Shown piece by piece: positions 21,453-31,339 of a stretch of 31,910 nucleotides of DNA. Made by a program: the position numbers and the translations under genes. Origin of the DNA: Lichtheimia corymbifera B2541 (Eukaryota > Mucoromycota > Mucoromycetes > Mucorales > Lichtheimiaceae). The notes below the pieces were generated by a model. It worked only from the letters and a program-made list of their open reading frames with translations, was not told the origin of the DNA and did no database searches. Numbering within the stretch: the stretch's first letter is position 1; the number at the start of each line of letters is the position of its first letter. The stretch covers positions 1 to 31,910 of the forward strand of contig JNEU01001152.1 in NCBI GenBank assembly GCA_000697475.1, given 5' to 3'.

Positions 21453-21524
21453 GTAATCCGTCTCCAACATCCTCCAAAAGGTCTCCAGTGGCATGCCCCA
21501 ACCGTTAAGCAATCCATCTCCAAC
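21414..21524. repeat. Tandem duplication spanning the isochorismatase stop codon
   Basis: Copy 1 (21414-21468, 55 bp) and copy 2 (21469-21524, 56 bp) are adjacent and differ at only a few bases. Each begins ATCCTCCAAAAGGTCTCCAG. Copy 1 codes for the last 12 residues and the TAA of the upstream gene; copy 2 lies in its 3' UTR and keeps the same codons with one extra base. Confidence 0.9.
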
Positions 21525-21572
21525 AATAAAAATTTGATCCTTTTCCAACAAAATCAAATACGCTGCTTTTAA

Positions 21573-22227
21573 TCATGATTCAAAGCTCTTTGCCCAAAAG
21601 TTTGTCTCTTTTTGTATCGAGGAACGGGGTTGACTACGCGATTTGGTGATCCATCGCCATGATGCCTTGAATCCAGGATAAAGTAACCCAATGTTTAACT
21701 TCCACCACGTGCGATTGTATTCCATTTGTCGTTCGTATGCCTTGTTCAAAAAGTCCTTGTAAAACACTGACATGGCTTCTGCTGTCACTTGTTCTCCATT
21801 TTGTCGTACTACACAATGCCAATGCGTCAATATCCACATACCATCCCCCCTCCCCTATACACCTTGATAATAGATTGTCCTTACATTTCTCTTCATATTC
21901 TGCCTTTGCTTCAGTAAACATGGTATTATTCTTCCTCCAAAAGCTTTGATTGTATTCGTCGACTCGTTGCTGCTGTAATCGCCATTCTTTTTCCTATCCA
22001 TATCGTCAATATGACCATACATGACAACATAGATCCTTGAATGATATACCTCTTGTGTCTCGTCTGGTGGAACGTAGTATCGTACAGGTCGTAGGTTGGT
22101 GACTGGATCAGGCGTCCCAATCATGTCAGCGGCAACCGGTTGAAGAAGTTGCTGCGATTTCGCTTGTGTGCTGTTGTGTCGTGTCAATGGTTGACGAAGG
22201 TGAATTAAACGTTGACAACGGTGCATG
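21573..22227 (-). CDS. COA8: COA8/APOPT1-like cytochrome c oxidase assembly factor
   Basis: Mitochondrial protein of the COA8 (APOP1) family, which supports cytochrome c oxidase assembly or stability. Model: 22227..22050, 21993..21895, 21808..21573, giving 170 aa, near the usual size. The N-terminus (MHRCQRLIHLRQPLTRHNST) is a basic presequence. The diagnostic stretch is MIGTPDPVTNLRPVRYYVPP followed by EKEWRLQQQRVDEYNQSFW and NNTMFTEAKAEYEEK. The end holds FYKDFLNKAYERQMEYNRTWW and a basic tail. Intron removal at 22049..21994 restores the ETQE-EKEW junction. An upstream in-frame ATG at 22274 would add 16 mostly Pro/His residues and is less likely. Confidence 0.9.
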
Positions 22228-22460
22228 TTGTTATAGAGGTATATATGTGTATGGTGTGGTGGTGGTGGTGGCAAACGTTGTGGTCAGTGGCGAGAAGAAA
22301 ACAAATTCCGTCGTCACCCCCACCTTGGCTAGAGTACCCTCAGGAATTCCACTTGAATCACACGACTGCCTTCTTGCCTATATTAACATCCCATCAATGC
22401 CCATCAGCTCTATGTATCCAATCCAATTTATCATGTACAATGCAGCTTTTTATTTCCATT

Positions 22461-24399
22461 TTACTCTTCCATACTATCCTTGTTTCCCTACAATATAAAT
22501 GATATTCAGATACAATTCTCCAAAGTAGTCATTGGTGATCCTCTACTTACATAGTTGAGATAGTCTGGGGTCTCGCATGCTTCATATTCGTCAATAAGAT
22601 CCTGAACAACGTGCCGGGAATCATCGAACTCTTCTAAACCTTCGGCAAACATTGGGTGCTTTCGATATTGTTCCAAGAATGCATTTCTTTTCCGGAATCG
22701 ATCGTATTGGTCACATGTTCGTTTAAAGAGCTATGTCTTTTGTTAGCAGCTACCCTACCTACATAGACACCCCCCTCAGTACATCACTTACCGATGCTAT
22801 GCTGGTATGATTGGCAAGCATTAGGCCGCTGACACGATGTGGAGTCTGAACATAAGGTGATTTCTTTGATAGTGCTACTTGAATACTTGCAGGGCCCCAT
22901 GGAATGAATTGTGCTAATCGCCTCTCTCGAATACGCAACAATGATTTGTGTACCTAATCTCTTTATCAATTTTCTTATCCTTTGATCCTTCGATATACTT
23001 ATGACTTACATCTGTGGGATCCACTTCTCCTTGTATAATATCGAGTACTGAAATATAGCAACTGCGTCGTGAAGGCATTGTTGACACCATTCGGTTTTTG
23101 GGTTGCAGTAGTCGTCGCATGACATCCAATACTGTTGTTTTCCGGATAATTTTGGCCTACATGACAATGTCAATGATATGCAACTCTTATCTCAACACCA
23201 TTCATAATAATAGCCCACCTTTTCTACTTGTTCGCTTGAGAATGGAGTATATGCAGTTGTCAAGAAATGGCAGCGTGGTGTTGGTATAAGCGAGGAAACA
23301 ATGCCGACAAGGTCATTATTCATGTATCCTGGATAGCGAAGTGTTGTAGTGCTTGCTGACATGACTGTAGACACCTATACACCATTCATGAATCGTTGTT
23401 TCTGGTAATAAAGAGGAATACTTACCAGCTGGTTTGTCTGCTCAAAGTTAGGAGTAGCTGTATGCAATCGATCCGTGGCAATGCGTGCTAACGCTGCGTT
23501 ATCCAGAACCACCTGTATAAACCATGGTTACTGCTTATTCATCCACAATAATCCAAAACATACCACACTATCTGCATTGCACGTCAATCGTTTCAGGGTC
23601 AACATGCTGTTGTATGGCTGCACCACGATATCTGACACTTCTTCAGAGTTGGGAAAGACCGAGTAGGTTTGGATCAACTTTTTGGGATAGCGATCGTTTA
23701 GTCGTTCGAGAAGGAAAGAGCCCAATCCACTTCCTGTGCCTCCAGCGATCGAATGAAGAAGCATAAAGCCCTATACATTGGATAATCAGTTATACCATCC
23801 TCCTTCTCTTCCTCTATGATTATCACATGCGCCTACCTCTAATGAATCACTGCCATCCGCTTCACGATCCACCATATCGATGATATCTTCATAGACCTTT
23901 TCTCCTTGAGAGTAACCATAGGCCCAGATGTTGCCTGCACCACCTCCTTCATTGGATACCAAAATGTTTTCAGGATTGTATAGATTGGCAAATGGAGAAT
24001 CACGGATGTTGTTGATGACCTGTCAAAAGTATGTTGAATATGCATGTACGTAACGCACGTCCCACCCATTTCTTACTCGTGGCTCAAGGTCTAGCAGGAT
24101 AGCACGAGGGATATAGTGCTCGTCGTCAGCCTACACTCGTCGTCAGTATCGAAACACTCAATGTATATGCATTCCTTACCTGATAAAAAAAGACGTCTTT
24201 CCGATCACCACCTTCGGTAGCAAAGTCCTCCAATGTGCCATCGCTGCTAATGCCATGCTCAGTGCAGATCTGCTTCCAGAATTCACTACCAACTGCAAGG
24301 AGTCCTTTAATCCACGACCACAAATACATTGTATAGCTAGTATTCCTTACTCTGATTTCCACATTGACCGGCTTGTAAAGTGATAATTTCGCGAGGCAT
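22461..24399 (-). CDS. TUB4: Gamma-tubulin
   Basis: GTP-binding core of the microtubule-nucleating gamma-tubulin complex at the spindle pole body. Model with 11 exons: 24399..24351, 24292..24180, 24130..24077, 24019..23837, 23770..23564, 23512..23426, 23374..23219, 23156..23010, 22953..22792, 22730..22551, 22487..22461, giving 454 aa, the normal length. Evidence: [22 protein letters not shown] at the N-terminus (first 20 residues are typical), the T4 nucleotide loop [23 protein letters not shown], and [14 protein letters not shown] with TPDYLNY near the end. The last intron (22550..22488, GTAAGT...TAG) gives the acidic tail GNKDSMEE; without splicing the tail would be [14 protein letters not shown]. 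Several introns are very short (49-66 nt). Confidence 0.97.
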
Positions 24400-24655
24400 G
24401 TTGAATAAAAGGGAAAGGGGAGTACAAGATAGAAAGGGAAATTCCAAGCGCGTCTGTATCCAATACTACGCGCCAATCATGCCATTCACGGCGGCGTATC
24501 ATATCAACGCCGCGACATCACTCTATACATTTACAAGGGCAAAGGTAATCTGTATTGATTTCTAAGAGATCAGGATGATATTGAGCAAAGCTAGATGCGA
24601 GTGGGATGCAAAGGTGTTCTTTTTAAAAGTGTAATGTCTATATAAAGTGATATAA

Positions 24656-25828
24656 CTAAGAGGATTGCTTTTCACGGAGGTTGTGCTGATAGTCATGAAG
24701 TCGCAATAAATTTCGTTCTAACATGGCAACGGTGACCTTGCCAACCGATGGCACAAAAATGGATGCACGTGATTTGACATCATCCTCAAAGTTGGCGCAT
24801 GATGAGAAATTGATAGCAACCACACCATCCTTCAACAAAGAAGTAGGCAACTTGTACTTGGGAGTGGGCACACCGGTGATAACAACATCAGACTTTGGAA
24901 CAACATCTTCCAATTTCTCATCGATGTCTTCAACCTTGTGAGCCTTCAGCTTGATACCAGAGCCACGGGTAAACAATTGAATGCCATTCACGTCCACAGA
25001 ATACACCTTGGCACCATCATTGGAAAGCATGGCAGCAAGAGGACGGCCCACAATCTCACTACGGTTGATGACTGTAATGGTACGGCCATACAAACGGTTG
25101 CCGTAGGGTAAAACAGAGTTGTATACGCCAATGTATTCGAGGATCTGCAAATACACATTGATGCTGTCAGATCATTATCGTATTACAAATGCCGCTGTTG
25201 CACGTTACCTTGACAACAGCGAGGGGAGTGCATGGGATAATACACTTCATGGTTTCCTCCTCATCCATATAACGGACATTGTGGTATACGTTGTGCACAA
25301 ACTTGTGGCAAAGACCTTCTACATCCTTAAGCTCGCTAACACAGTTTTGCAGATACGCATCCTAAGGACACACACACACACTATATCAGCTATTCAACGC
25401 AACATGATGGATAAACGCCATGCAATAGTATACCTGCTTTCCGCCAAAAACAGGATAATAGACCATGATGCCGTTAACATCCTTGTCGTCGTTGGCTTCG
25501 GTGATCTTTTCTTCCAAGTCCTGCTTGTCGACTTTACGCAGTTCAAACGCGACACCGGTTTCGGCACATGTCTTGGCAGTCCATTCAGCGTACTTTTTGG
25601 CTGCAGGATCTTCGTTGGCAAGGAATCCAACGAGTTTGGGGCAAATCTGGCGTTCTTGGATATCCTTGTGGATTTGATCTCTGAAAGAACAAAGAACGTA
25701 TGGTTTGGTTTGACACATCCTTCTTCAACCCACACGAACACTAATAGGCTGGAACAGGTGATTCGGATGCTTTACCTGAACGAGGCAGATACACGGGAAG
25801 CAAGCACTGTTTTGCAAGAGGTGGACAT
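24656..25828 (-). CDS. MTD1: NAD-dependent methylenetetrahydrofolate dehydrogenase
   Basis: Monofunctional cytosolic enzyme oxidising 5,10-methylene-THF to 5,10-methenyl-THF with NAD, supplying one-carbon units for purines. Model: 25828..25776, 25680..25434, 25361..25209, 25144..24656, giving 313 aa, as in yeast Mtd1 (about 320 aa). Visible features: NGIMVYYPVFGGKQ in the folate-binding half, CIIPCTPLAVVKILEY, the dinucleotide-binding TITVINRSEIVGRPLAAML, and SDVVITGVPTPKYKLP. The starting Met lies in a short first exon (17 residues) with donor TTCAG|GTAAAG. Same strand as gamma-tubulin, 257 bp upstream of it. Linked functionally to GCV1, which generates its substrate. Confidence 0.95.
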
Positions 25829-26696
25829 GATACGTTTACTGCTTTGGAAGAGATGAAAGAAAATCTTTTTTTCGGCAACCACAATGCTTGTGGATGCCTA
25901 ATCTAGAGAGATCCCCAGTCACGGCATCTACCTGCATGACGAGCCAATGGTCATATTCCGACGTCCGGGGTATATATATCAAGTCAACCCCTTCACCGCC
26001 GAACATTTCAACAAAGGCCATCCTTGATCAAAGGTAAAGTGAGTACCAGTGATGAATCAATGCATTCACGTGTTACACTGCAACGATTCATGAATAAGCT
26101 TTGAATAGGATTCGAATGACAAATACTTGGGTGGTGTAACGACATCATTAGTCAACCACCAAGTGCGACGACGAATTGGAAAAGGGGAGTAAAGGTCATT
26201 ATCGTCAAGGAGGATGATTATCACTTTTTCTTATAAAGACCGCTAAAATAGATACAAGATAGGCATCAAAATAGTACAAAAAGTGAATACAATGGACACA
26301 ATGGGCCAGGTTATGGATACACCCTTTGCCGGGATGAAATGAGTGGATCAGTGTCGAGTCGCTGACATTGTATTCGTACATATGCCGCAATCATGATGTC
26401 TCGTCAAATCAGATTATCATGTGCCATTCAGTGATCTGCCCTTTGCACGCTTTATTAAAGACATCCTATTTTTAATACCGCAAGTGTTTCTCGTCGCTTC
26501 ATGAGTCGACATTTGGATTCGTCAATACATATATCTTAATGGTATGTTTGGAATTGGGATTTTAGGGTCTTAGATCGTCGTGGATATGTTCATCTACAAA
26601 GATCACAATGATGCAACGTGTACATTGTATGTGTACATGATGGCAATATTTTAGGCGAGCGGCACGGCAAATGTCGGATCTCCACCCGCGTACTTG
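25829..26696. other. Intergenic, no gene recognised
   Basis: Contains the MTD1 promoter and AT-rich sequence. Reading frames are short and unlike any known family. Confidence 0.45.
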
Positions 26697-26830
26697 GATT
26701 AGGGTGATGCATATGACACTGATTAACTCCGAACTTCCAAAAATGTCTTTTACGGCTAACACCATAGCCGGTCCATGCGACAACGGTCTTCCGGATACCC
26801 GATTAGGGTGACAGGACACCATTATAAAAA
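26697..26830 (+). promoter_or_regulatory. Promoter of the first small-protein gene
   Basis: The 11-mer GATTAGGGTGA occurs twice (26697-26707 and 26801-26811). TAACTCCGAA at 26724-26733 also appears at a similar position before the paralogous gene. A good TATA box, TATAAAAA, lies at 26823-26830, 70 bp before the start codon. Confidence 0.55.
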
Positions 26831-26899
26831 GGCCTGTTCCAAGAAGTTGATTGCCGCATTCTATTTCTTGTTATCAATCTTCCTTATCACATTACCACC

Positions 26900-27190
26900 A
26901 TGGGCTTTACTCTACGCTTCCCAAAATTTCTTACCAAGAACGTCAAGGATGGTGAATCAACACCACCAGAATCCAGTGAGCCATCTCCTTGCAACTCACG
27001 TCCCACGTCTCGTACACCATCTATTCGCGAAGGTGCCTCTACTCCCGTGACTCCTGAACAAAAGTATCTCTACGATCCCATGCGTCATAACAAGCGTGCC
27101 GATTATATTGGTTCCTTTATCGATCCTATGGGCACAGGTGCAAAAGGCGGTTATTCTCAAGGCATCGATGTTACCAACACAGGTGCCTAA
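26900..27190 (+). CDS. Small conserved protein of unknown function, copy A
   Basis: 96-residue, intronless protein. I do not recognise the family. The N-terminus MGFTLRFPKFL is followed by a Ser/Pro/Thr-rich, probably disordered linker (about 15-50) and a conserved C-terminal part: QKYLYDPMRHNKRADYIGSF, DPMG, Gly-rich stretch and the end DVTNTGA. A paralogue lies 0.8 kb downstream on the same strand with the same architecture. No signal peptide or membrane segment is apparent. The start at 26900 follows CACC and a TATA box at -70, so it looks like a well-expressed Pol II gene. Conservation of the motif block with third-position changes argues that it is truly coding. Confidence 0.85.
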   Translation: MGFTLRFPKFLTKNVKDGESTPPESSEPSPCNSRPTSRTPSIREGASTPVTPEQKYLYDPMRHNKRADYIGSFIDPMGTGAKGGYSQGIDVTNTGA

Positions 27191-27798
27191 ACATCAAGCA
27201 TTCATATATATCACCCCTTTCGTCTTGCATATCCTCCCCTCCTCTCTACAATTCTAGTACCCAATATTATTAATATTATCAACAATGCATCTGCAATCAT
27301 GTTATATCTTTTACTACATTACATAAACATTCTAGCATACTTTTCAAACAAAACTACAATATGATGATGAATGTGCTGGTTTTAATACACGTTGATTTGA
27401 TTCAAAAAACTTTTTTTGGTATGAGCGTCTCACACAAATGTTAAGGCGTGATCTGTTTCAAATTTGCACATCAGCTGTCGGGATATTTCCGAGGGACCGA
27501 CAAATATCATATGCATCATGAATGATGTTAATAATGATGGCATGATGACTAGTACTATGCTACGCTGTGCACAAGAAACCAATCATACAACATTTGCTAC
27601 CTAATAATCAGACCATGTTGGAAAGAGTAGTAACACATGTCGTCATGATTGACAAACGTGCACAGGTGCAAAAAAAAAGGGGGGGAGGGAGATAAAAATG
27701 ATGTATTGCTGAGATAAGGTGATGATCCGAGAGTCGCGACAATGAGATGGCTGTACCTTGTTGCGTGAGCGTTCTCTCGGATTAACGTCTAGGCGAAA
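27191..27798. other. Spacer between the two small paralogues
   Basis: AT-rich, with a short G-run after an A-run (about 27670-27688). No further copy of the small gene or other coding is recognised. Confidence 0.45.
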
Positions 27799-27907
27799 TA
27801 ACTCCGAAATTTGTCATGTCGTCAGCTCCGGTTGGCATATGCCTTCCCGGTTTTGGAAACCGCCGACAAGTCGGATAACCGTTTACGAGATCAAAACATA
27901 TATATAC
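27799..27907 (+). promoter_or_regulatory. Promoter of the second small-protein gene
   Basis: TAACTCCGAA at 27799-27808 repeats the 10-mer found before copy A (190 versus 176 bp from the start codons). CGG/CCG-containing words are frequent, and a TATATATA-type box lies at about 27897-27906, roughly 85 bp before the ATG. Confidence 0.5.
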
Positions 27908-27988
27908 CACCATTGTCAATCGACTTCTTGTCCTTCACAACACATCACATCACAAATACTTCTCTTACCTATTCCAAATCATATCACA

Positions 27989-28240
27989 ATGGCTTTCACA
28001 TTCCACGTTCCCAAGTTTATCCAATCTGCCAAGTCTTCCAGGAAATCTTCAAAGTCTTCTTCAAGAGCTTCCTCTGTGAACGAACAAGCCCCATCTACTG
28101 TTCCTGCATACCATCAAAAGTATCTCTACGATCCTATGCGTTACAATCAACGCCCTGATTATGTTGGCTCTTTCGTTGATCCCATGGGTGGTCGTGCTTT
28201 CTATGGCCATAGCTACGATGTTACCAATACTGGTGCTTAA
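27989..28240 (+). CDS. Small conserved protein of unknown function, copy B
   Basis: 83-residue, intronless paralogue of the gene at 26900-27190. It starts MAFTFHVPKFI, has a Ser/Lys-rich linker (SSRKSSKSSSRASS) and then QKYLYDPMRYNQRPDYVGSF, VDPMG, and the identical end DVTNTGA. Compared with copy A the linker is shorter and unrelated in detail, while the C-terminal block is nearly unchanged. Function is unknown; the basic Ser-rich linker could be phosphorylated (inference). The tandem arrangement and similar promoters point to a local duplication with retained regulation. Confidence 0.85.
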   Translation: MAFTFHVPKFIQSAKSSRKSSKSSSRASSVNEQAPSTVPAYHQKYLYDPMRYNQRPDYVGSFVDPMGGRAFYGHSYDVTNTGA

Positions 28241-28518
28241 AACAACCACATTTTCTCTGCATCTCAAGACCAAAGCATTACCATCATTCTTACTCTTTAC
28301 ATATTATTGATATCCCAATTGCATATATTATCATCATTCATCATGTCATCATCTATCATACGTCGTAAATAAATCTCATATCATGATTGCATAACTTTTT
28401 ATACTCAACACTTTATTGTCGCTTGTAAATATCATTAGTAAGAAGGGAGCAATGTAAAATTAGGTCGAGAGGGAGGTTTTTGGATAATAGGCATAAAGGC
28501 ATTTGTCTTGGCAAGGCA

Positions 28519-28571
28519 TGTGTGTGTGGGTGTGTGCATATGTGCGTATGTGAGCGTGTGTGTGTGTGTGC
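28519..28571. repeat. TG-rich microsatellite
   Basis: Imperfect TG repeat (plus strand) about 130 bp upstream of the ankyrin gene start. The rest of 28241-28701 has no recognised gene; it holds the 3' UTR of copy B and the ankyrin promoter. A second TG-rich run is in intron 2 of the ankyrin gene (29011-29040). Confidence 0.8.
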
Positions 28572-28701
28572 GTCCTTTGCATGATCAACTCCGCAGACTC
28601 TGTGTGTCTCTCATGTAGAGCACGTTGGATATGAAGGAATAACCTTTTTCTTTTTCCTTTGTTTGCTGCCGCTCTCCGCCACTCACTCAACTCCATTGTC
28701 G

Positions 28702-30216
28702 ATGCACGAGAAAGACAAGTCGAAGGATAAGGACTACTTGCTGGGTCTCCATTGGGCTGCCACTACTGGCAACGTCGGTAATGACTCGTTCCTGGGTTAC
28801 ATTGTTTCATTCTGTTGCAGATGGTTTAACCTCCTTCTATGCAACTCTCTTGCTTTCATCAGGTCTAGTCAAGTTTGCCTTGGACCATGGTGCTCCTATT
28901 GACGCTGTTGTGAATGGATTCATGCCTTTGCAGTTGGCCTGTATTAGTGACAATAATATCGCAGTTGTCCAATATCTTATCGATCGAGGAGCAGAAGTAA
29001 ATGCCCAGCGGTAAGTGTGTGTGTGCGTGTGTGTGAGTGTTTAAAGGGGGGGTTAGAAAGCATGCGGAGTCAGGGGTTGTTTAGATAGGTAATATGATGC
29101 TTATGAATATGCTTTTTTTATAGTTGGTCCAAGAAGCATAGTGCAGATAAATCTCAAGCTGTGGCGGGAGCTATTGGATCGACAGCTTTGCATGTGGCGT
29201 GTGCCAATGGATGTGCCAAGATAGTCGATCTTCTTTTACGCAACGGTGCCATGGTGAATGTTAAAGACAAGTATGGATCAAGCCCATTGGATATTGCAGC
29301 AGCTAAGCACCACGTGGAAATTGTACGGCTTTTGGAAACATTCGGTGCATTACAACAGCAAAAACGGAGGCAACATCACCATGAACACGAGGGAAGAAGA
29401 TCAATGGACGTAGCAACCATGTCACAAAGCGAAAAGGCTGAACGTTTTAGACGCCCTTCACTACCATCTGTTTTCGAGGGCAAAGCTCCACTACACGTTC
29501 CTCCAATTTCAACCTTGCCTTCCTCTCGCCGCACCACCTCCGATGATGATGTCAATAAGCGCCCAGATTGGTATGGTTATGGTGTAGTCAATCAATATGA
29601 CGATGACAATTATCTGCTGTCTCTCGAACGTCGAGCGTTTGGTTTGGCAGCAGCAGCAGCAACAACGACGACGACGACAACAAGCAGCAATAGTAGCAGC
29701 AGTGAAGAGGGCAATACAACATCTACCACTCTCAATGGAAATGGCCCTACTCGACGTGCTTCTTCTACATCTTTGAAACGCTGTAGCTCGGATGGTGGAC
29801 ATTTACGTACCACAGCTTTGATGAATGCAATGGCAGCGAACAATCCTAGCAATGGCATTGATGGTGAACCGACGCCACGTCCTTCAGTAGCATTGGATGA
29901 TGGACCTGAAGCTGAGGCATTACGAGGTTTCCAGGAACGAGAAATGAAAAAGGCTTGGTGGAGTGCATTTGGTGGTCGTAAATCGATGGATGTTGCAACT
30001 TACCATTACGGCCGTGGCTCATTGGATGTGTCTCGCAAGTCTCTTGATCTCAGACCTAGTCTTGACAGCTTATCGCAGCTTGCAAAGAAGAGCGTTGAAG
30101 GTTTATCACGCAAGAGTGTCGATGAACGACCTAACATTCCCACGGATCACCAATACAGCGTTCCTGCCAGACCTAGCTTTCTCTCCCGAATCGTCGGTGC
30201 ATGGTCCAAAAAATGA
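28702..30216 (+). CDS. Ankyrin-repeat protein with RxS-rich C-terminal tail
   Basis: Model: 28702-28777, 28863-29010, 29124-30216, giving 438 aa. Residues about 12-150 form roughly four ankyrin repeats: GLHWAATTGN, GFMPLQLACISDNNIAVVQYL with IDRGAEVNAQ, GSTALHVACANGCAKIVDLL with LRNGAMVNVKD, and GSSPLDIAAAKHHVEIVRLL. The remaining two thirds look disordered, with Thr/Ser runs (codon repeats about 29648-29703) and recurring [R/K]xS[M/L/V][D/E] motifs. Ankyrin repeats mediate protein binding; the partner and function are unknown. Intron 2 begins with a GT-repeat. The start ATG precedes the first ankyrin repeat by only 14 residues. Confidence 0.88.
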
Positions 30217-31180
30217 TTCCCTACATACAAACAACCCCATTTGACATATATTATACATATGCAACTCTGACACTTTTTCTTTCACAACCTTGTCGACATA
30301 TCCCAATGAAGTTCACCCATACCTCTCCCTTTCTTCTTCTTTTGTAAATAGTTTGATCGGCAGAAGAGAATACCGATCGTTTTATCCCCCATCTCAATAC
30401 AACTCATTTCAAAAACAATACTGCATACAATCATGTGTAACACTGTTAGAAGACCATTGCCGTCAATATCATGTGGCATTAACAAACAATACATTATGTA
30501 ATGCCCGCCCTATTCATGATCATTTTACTTTTTTCTCAAGCTGACAACTACTCCAAGTTTACAAGATCTAAATACCATATGCTCTGCTTGATAGCATGTA
30601 GAACGTCATGTCCTGATGTTGACTTACCAACGTAGATGCTGAAATGGTATATACCGCATTTATTGTATGAACCCAAGCTACCACAAAGAAGCAGCATTGA
30701 TATAAAAAGGATAACTCCACCGGTTCATCTTCATTGTTTATTGTACTAGGCATTCTATATATCGAAAGTATGCTCAACCAGCAAAAGCTACTTAGTTGTA
30801 TCCATGGCAACCACACCATCAAACACTAAAAACAGACAACACCATCCTCTATTACACTCGACTACTGCTCAACTATGCTGCCTGCTTGCACTAACACATT
30901 GAGCGGTTGGCTCTGCCTCCATTGCTTGAATCACCAAGGAAAAGAAAACTAAAACGGACACCTGTCCCTCGTTTCCGTGGAGTCCATTTGGCTGAATGCC
31001 CCATTCTTTTACACCCATTGCTGACATGGCCGGACAAGGTTCTTGCTACATAGTTGCTGCACGCCTCTACCTCCAAAACAAGAGAAAAAACAGTGGATTA
31101 AAGACTATGGATGCTGAGAAAAGTCAAGTTTTGTATCAGGGATGCGACCCACAAGTTGATATCAAGTCTGGGAAAACCAA
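30217..31180. other. Intergenic, no gene recognised
   Basis: About 1 kb of mixed sequence between the ankyrin gene and the U6 promoter. Only short reading frames are present and none resembles a known family. Confidence 0.45.
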
Positions 31181-31189
31181 TTTAAAAGG
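31181..31189 (+). promoter_or_regulatory. TATA-like element of the U6 gene
   Basis: TTTAAAAGG ends 28 bp before the predicted U6 5' end, the position expected for a Pol III type 3 TATA box. Confidence 0.5.
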
Positions 31190-31216
31190 CGATCGATTCC
31201 TAGGGTAAATTGACAC

Positions 31217-31241
31217 GTCCGTCAGGACCTCTGTCACTTCT

Positions 31242-31273
<32 letters not shown>

Positions 31274-31339
31274 GGCCCCTGCACAAGGATGACACTAACT
31301 CTCTGAGATGGATAGCTCTACGGAGCGAATTTTTTTTTT
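31217..31339 (+). ncRNA. U6 spliceosomal snRNA
   Basis: The near-invariant U6 core is present: AATTGGAACGATACAGAGAA (U2/5' splice site region with ACAGAGA) at about 31244-31263, then GATTAGCATGGCCCCTGC and ACAAGGATGACAC, which form the U4-pairing region and the internal stem-loop. The 5' end is inferred from a small hairpin GTCC-GTCA-GGAC at 31217-31228, corresponding to the capped 5' stem-loop. The 3' part is unlike canonical U6 and ends in a hairpin GCTC-TACG-GAGC (31315-31326) just before a ten-T Pol III terminator (31330-31339). Length is about 115-120 nt. Confidence 0.93.

Noticed and set aside
25119..25856. 245-codon plus-strand frame
   Set aside because: It is antisense to MTD1 exons and introns; MTD1 on the minus strand has full domain support.
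28519..29040. TG-rich runs considered as telomere-like or Z-DNA control elements
   Set aside because: Irregular dinucleotide microsatellites in a promoter and an intron explain them; no telomeric unit is present.
30568..30822. Hydrophobic 84-codon minus-strand frame
   Set aside because: Possible membrane-like composition but no conserved sequence, promoter or neighbour support; likely chance.
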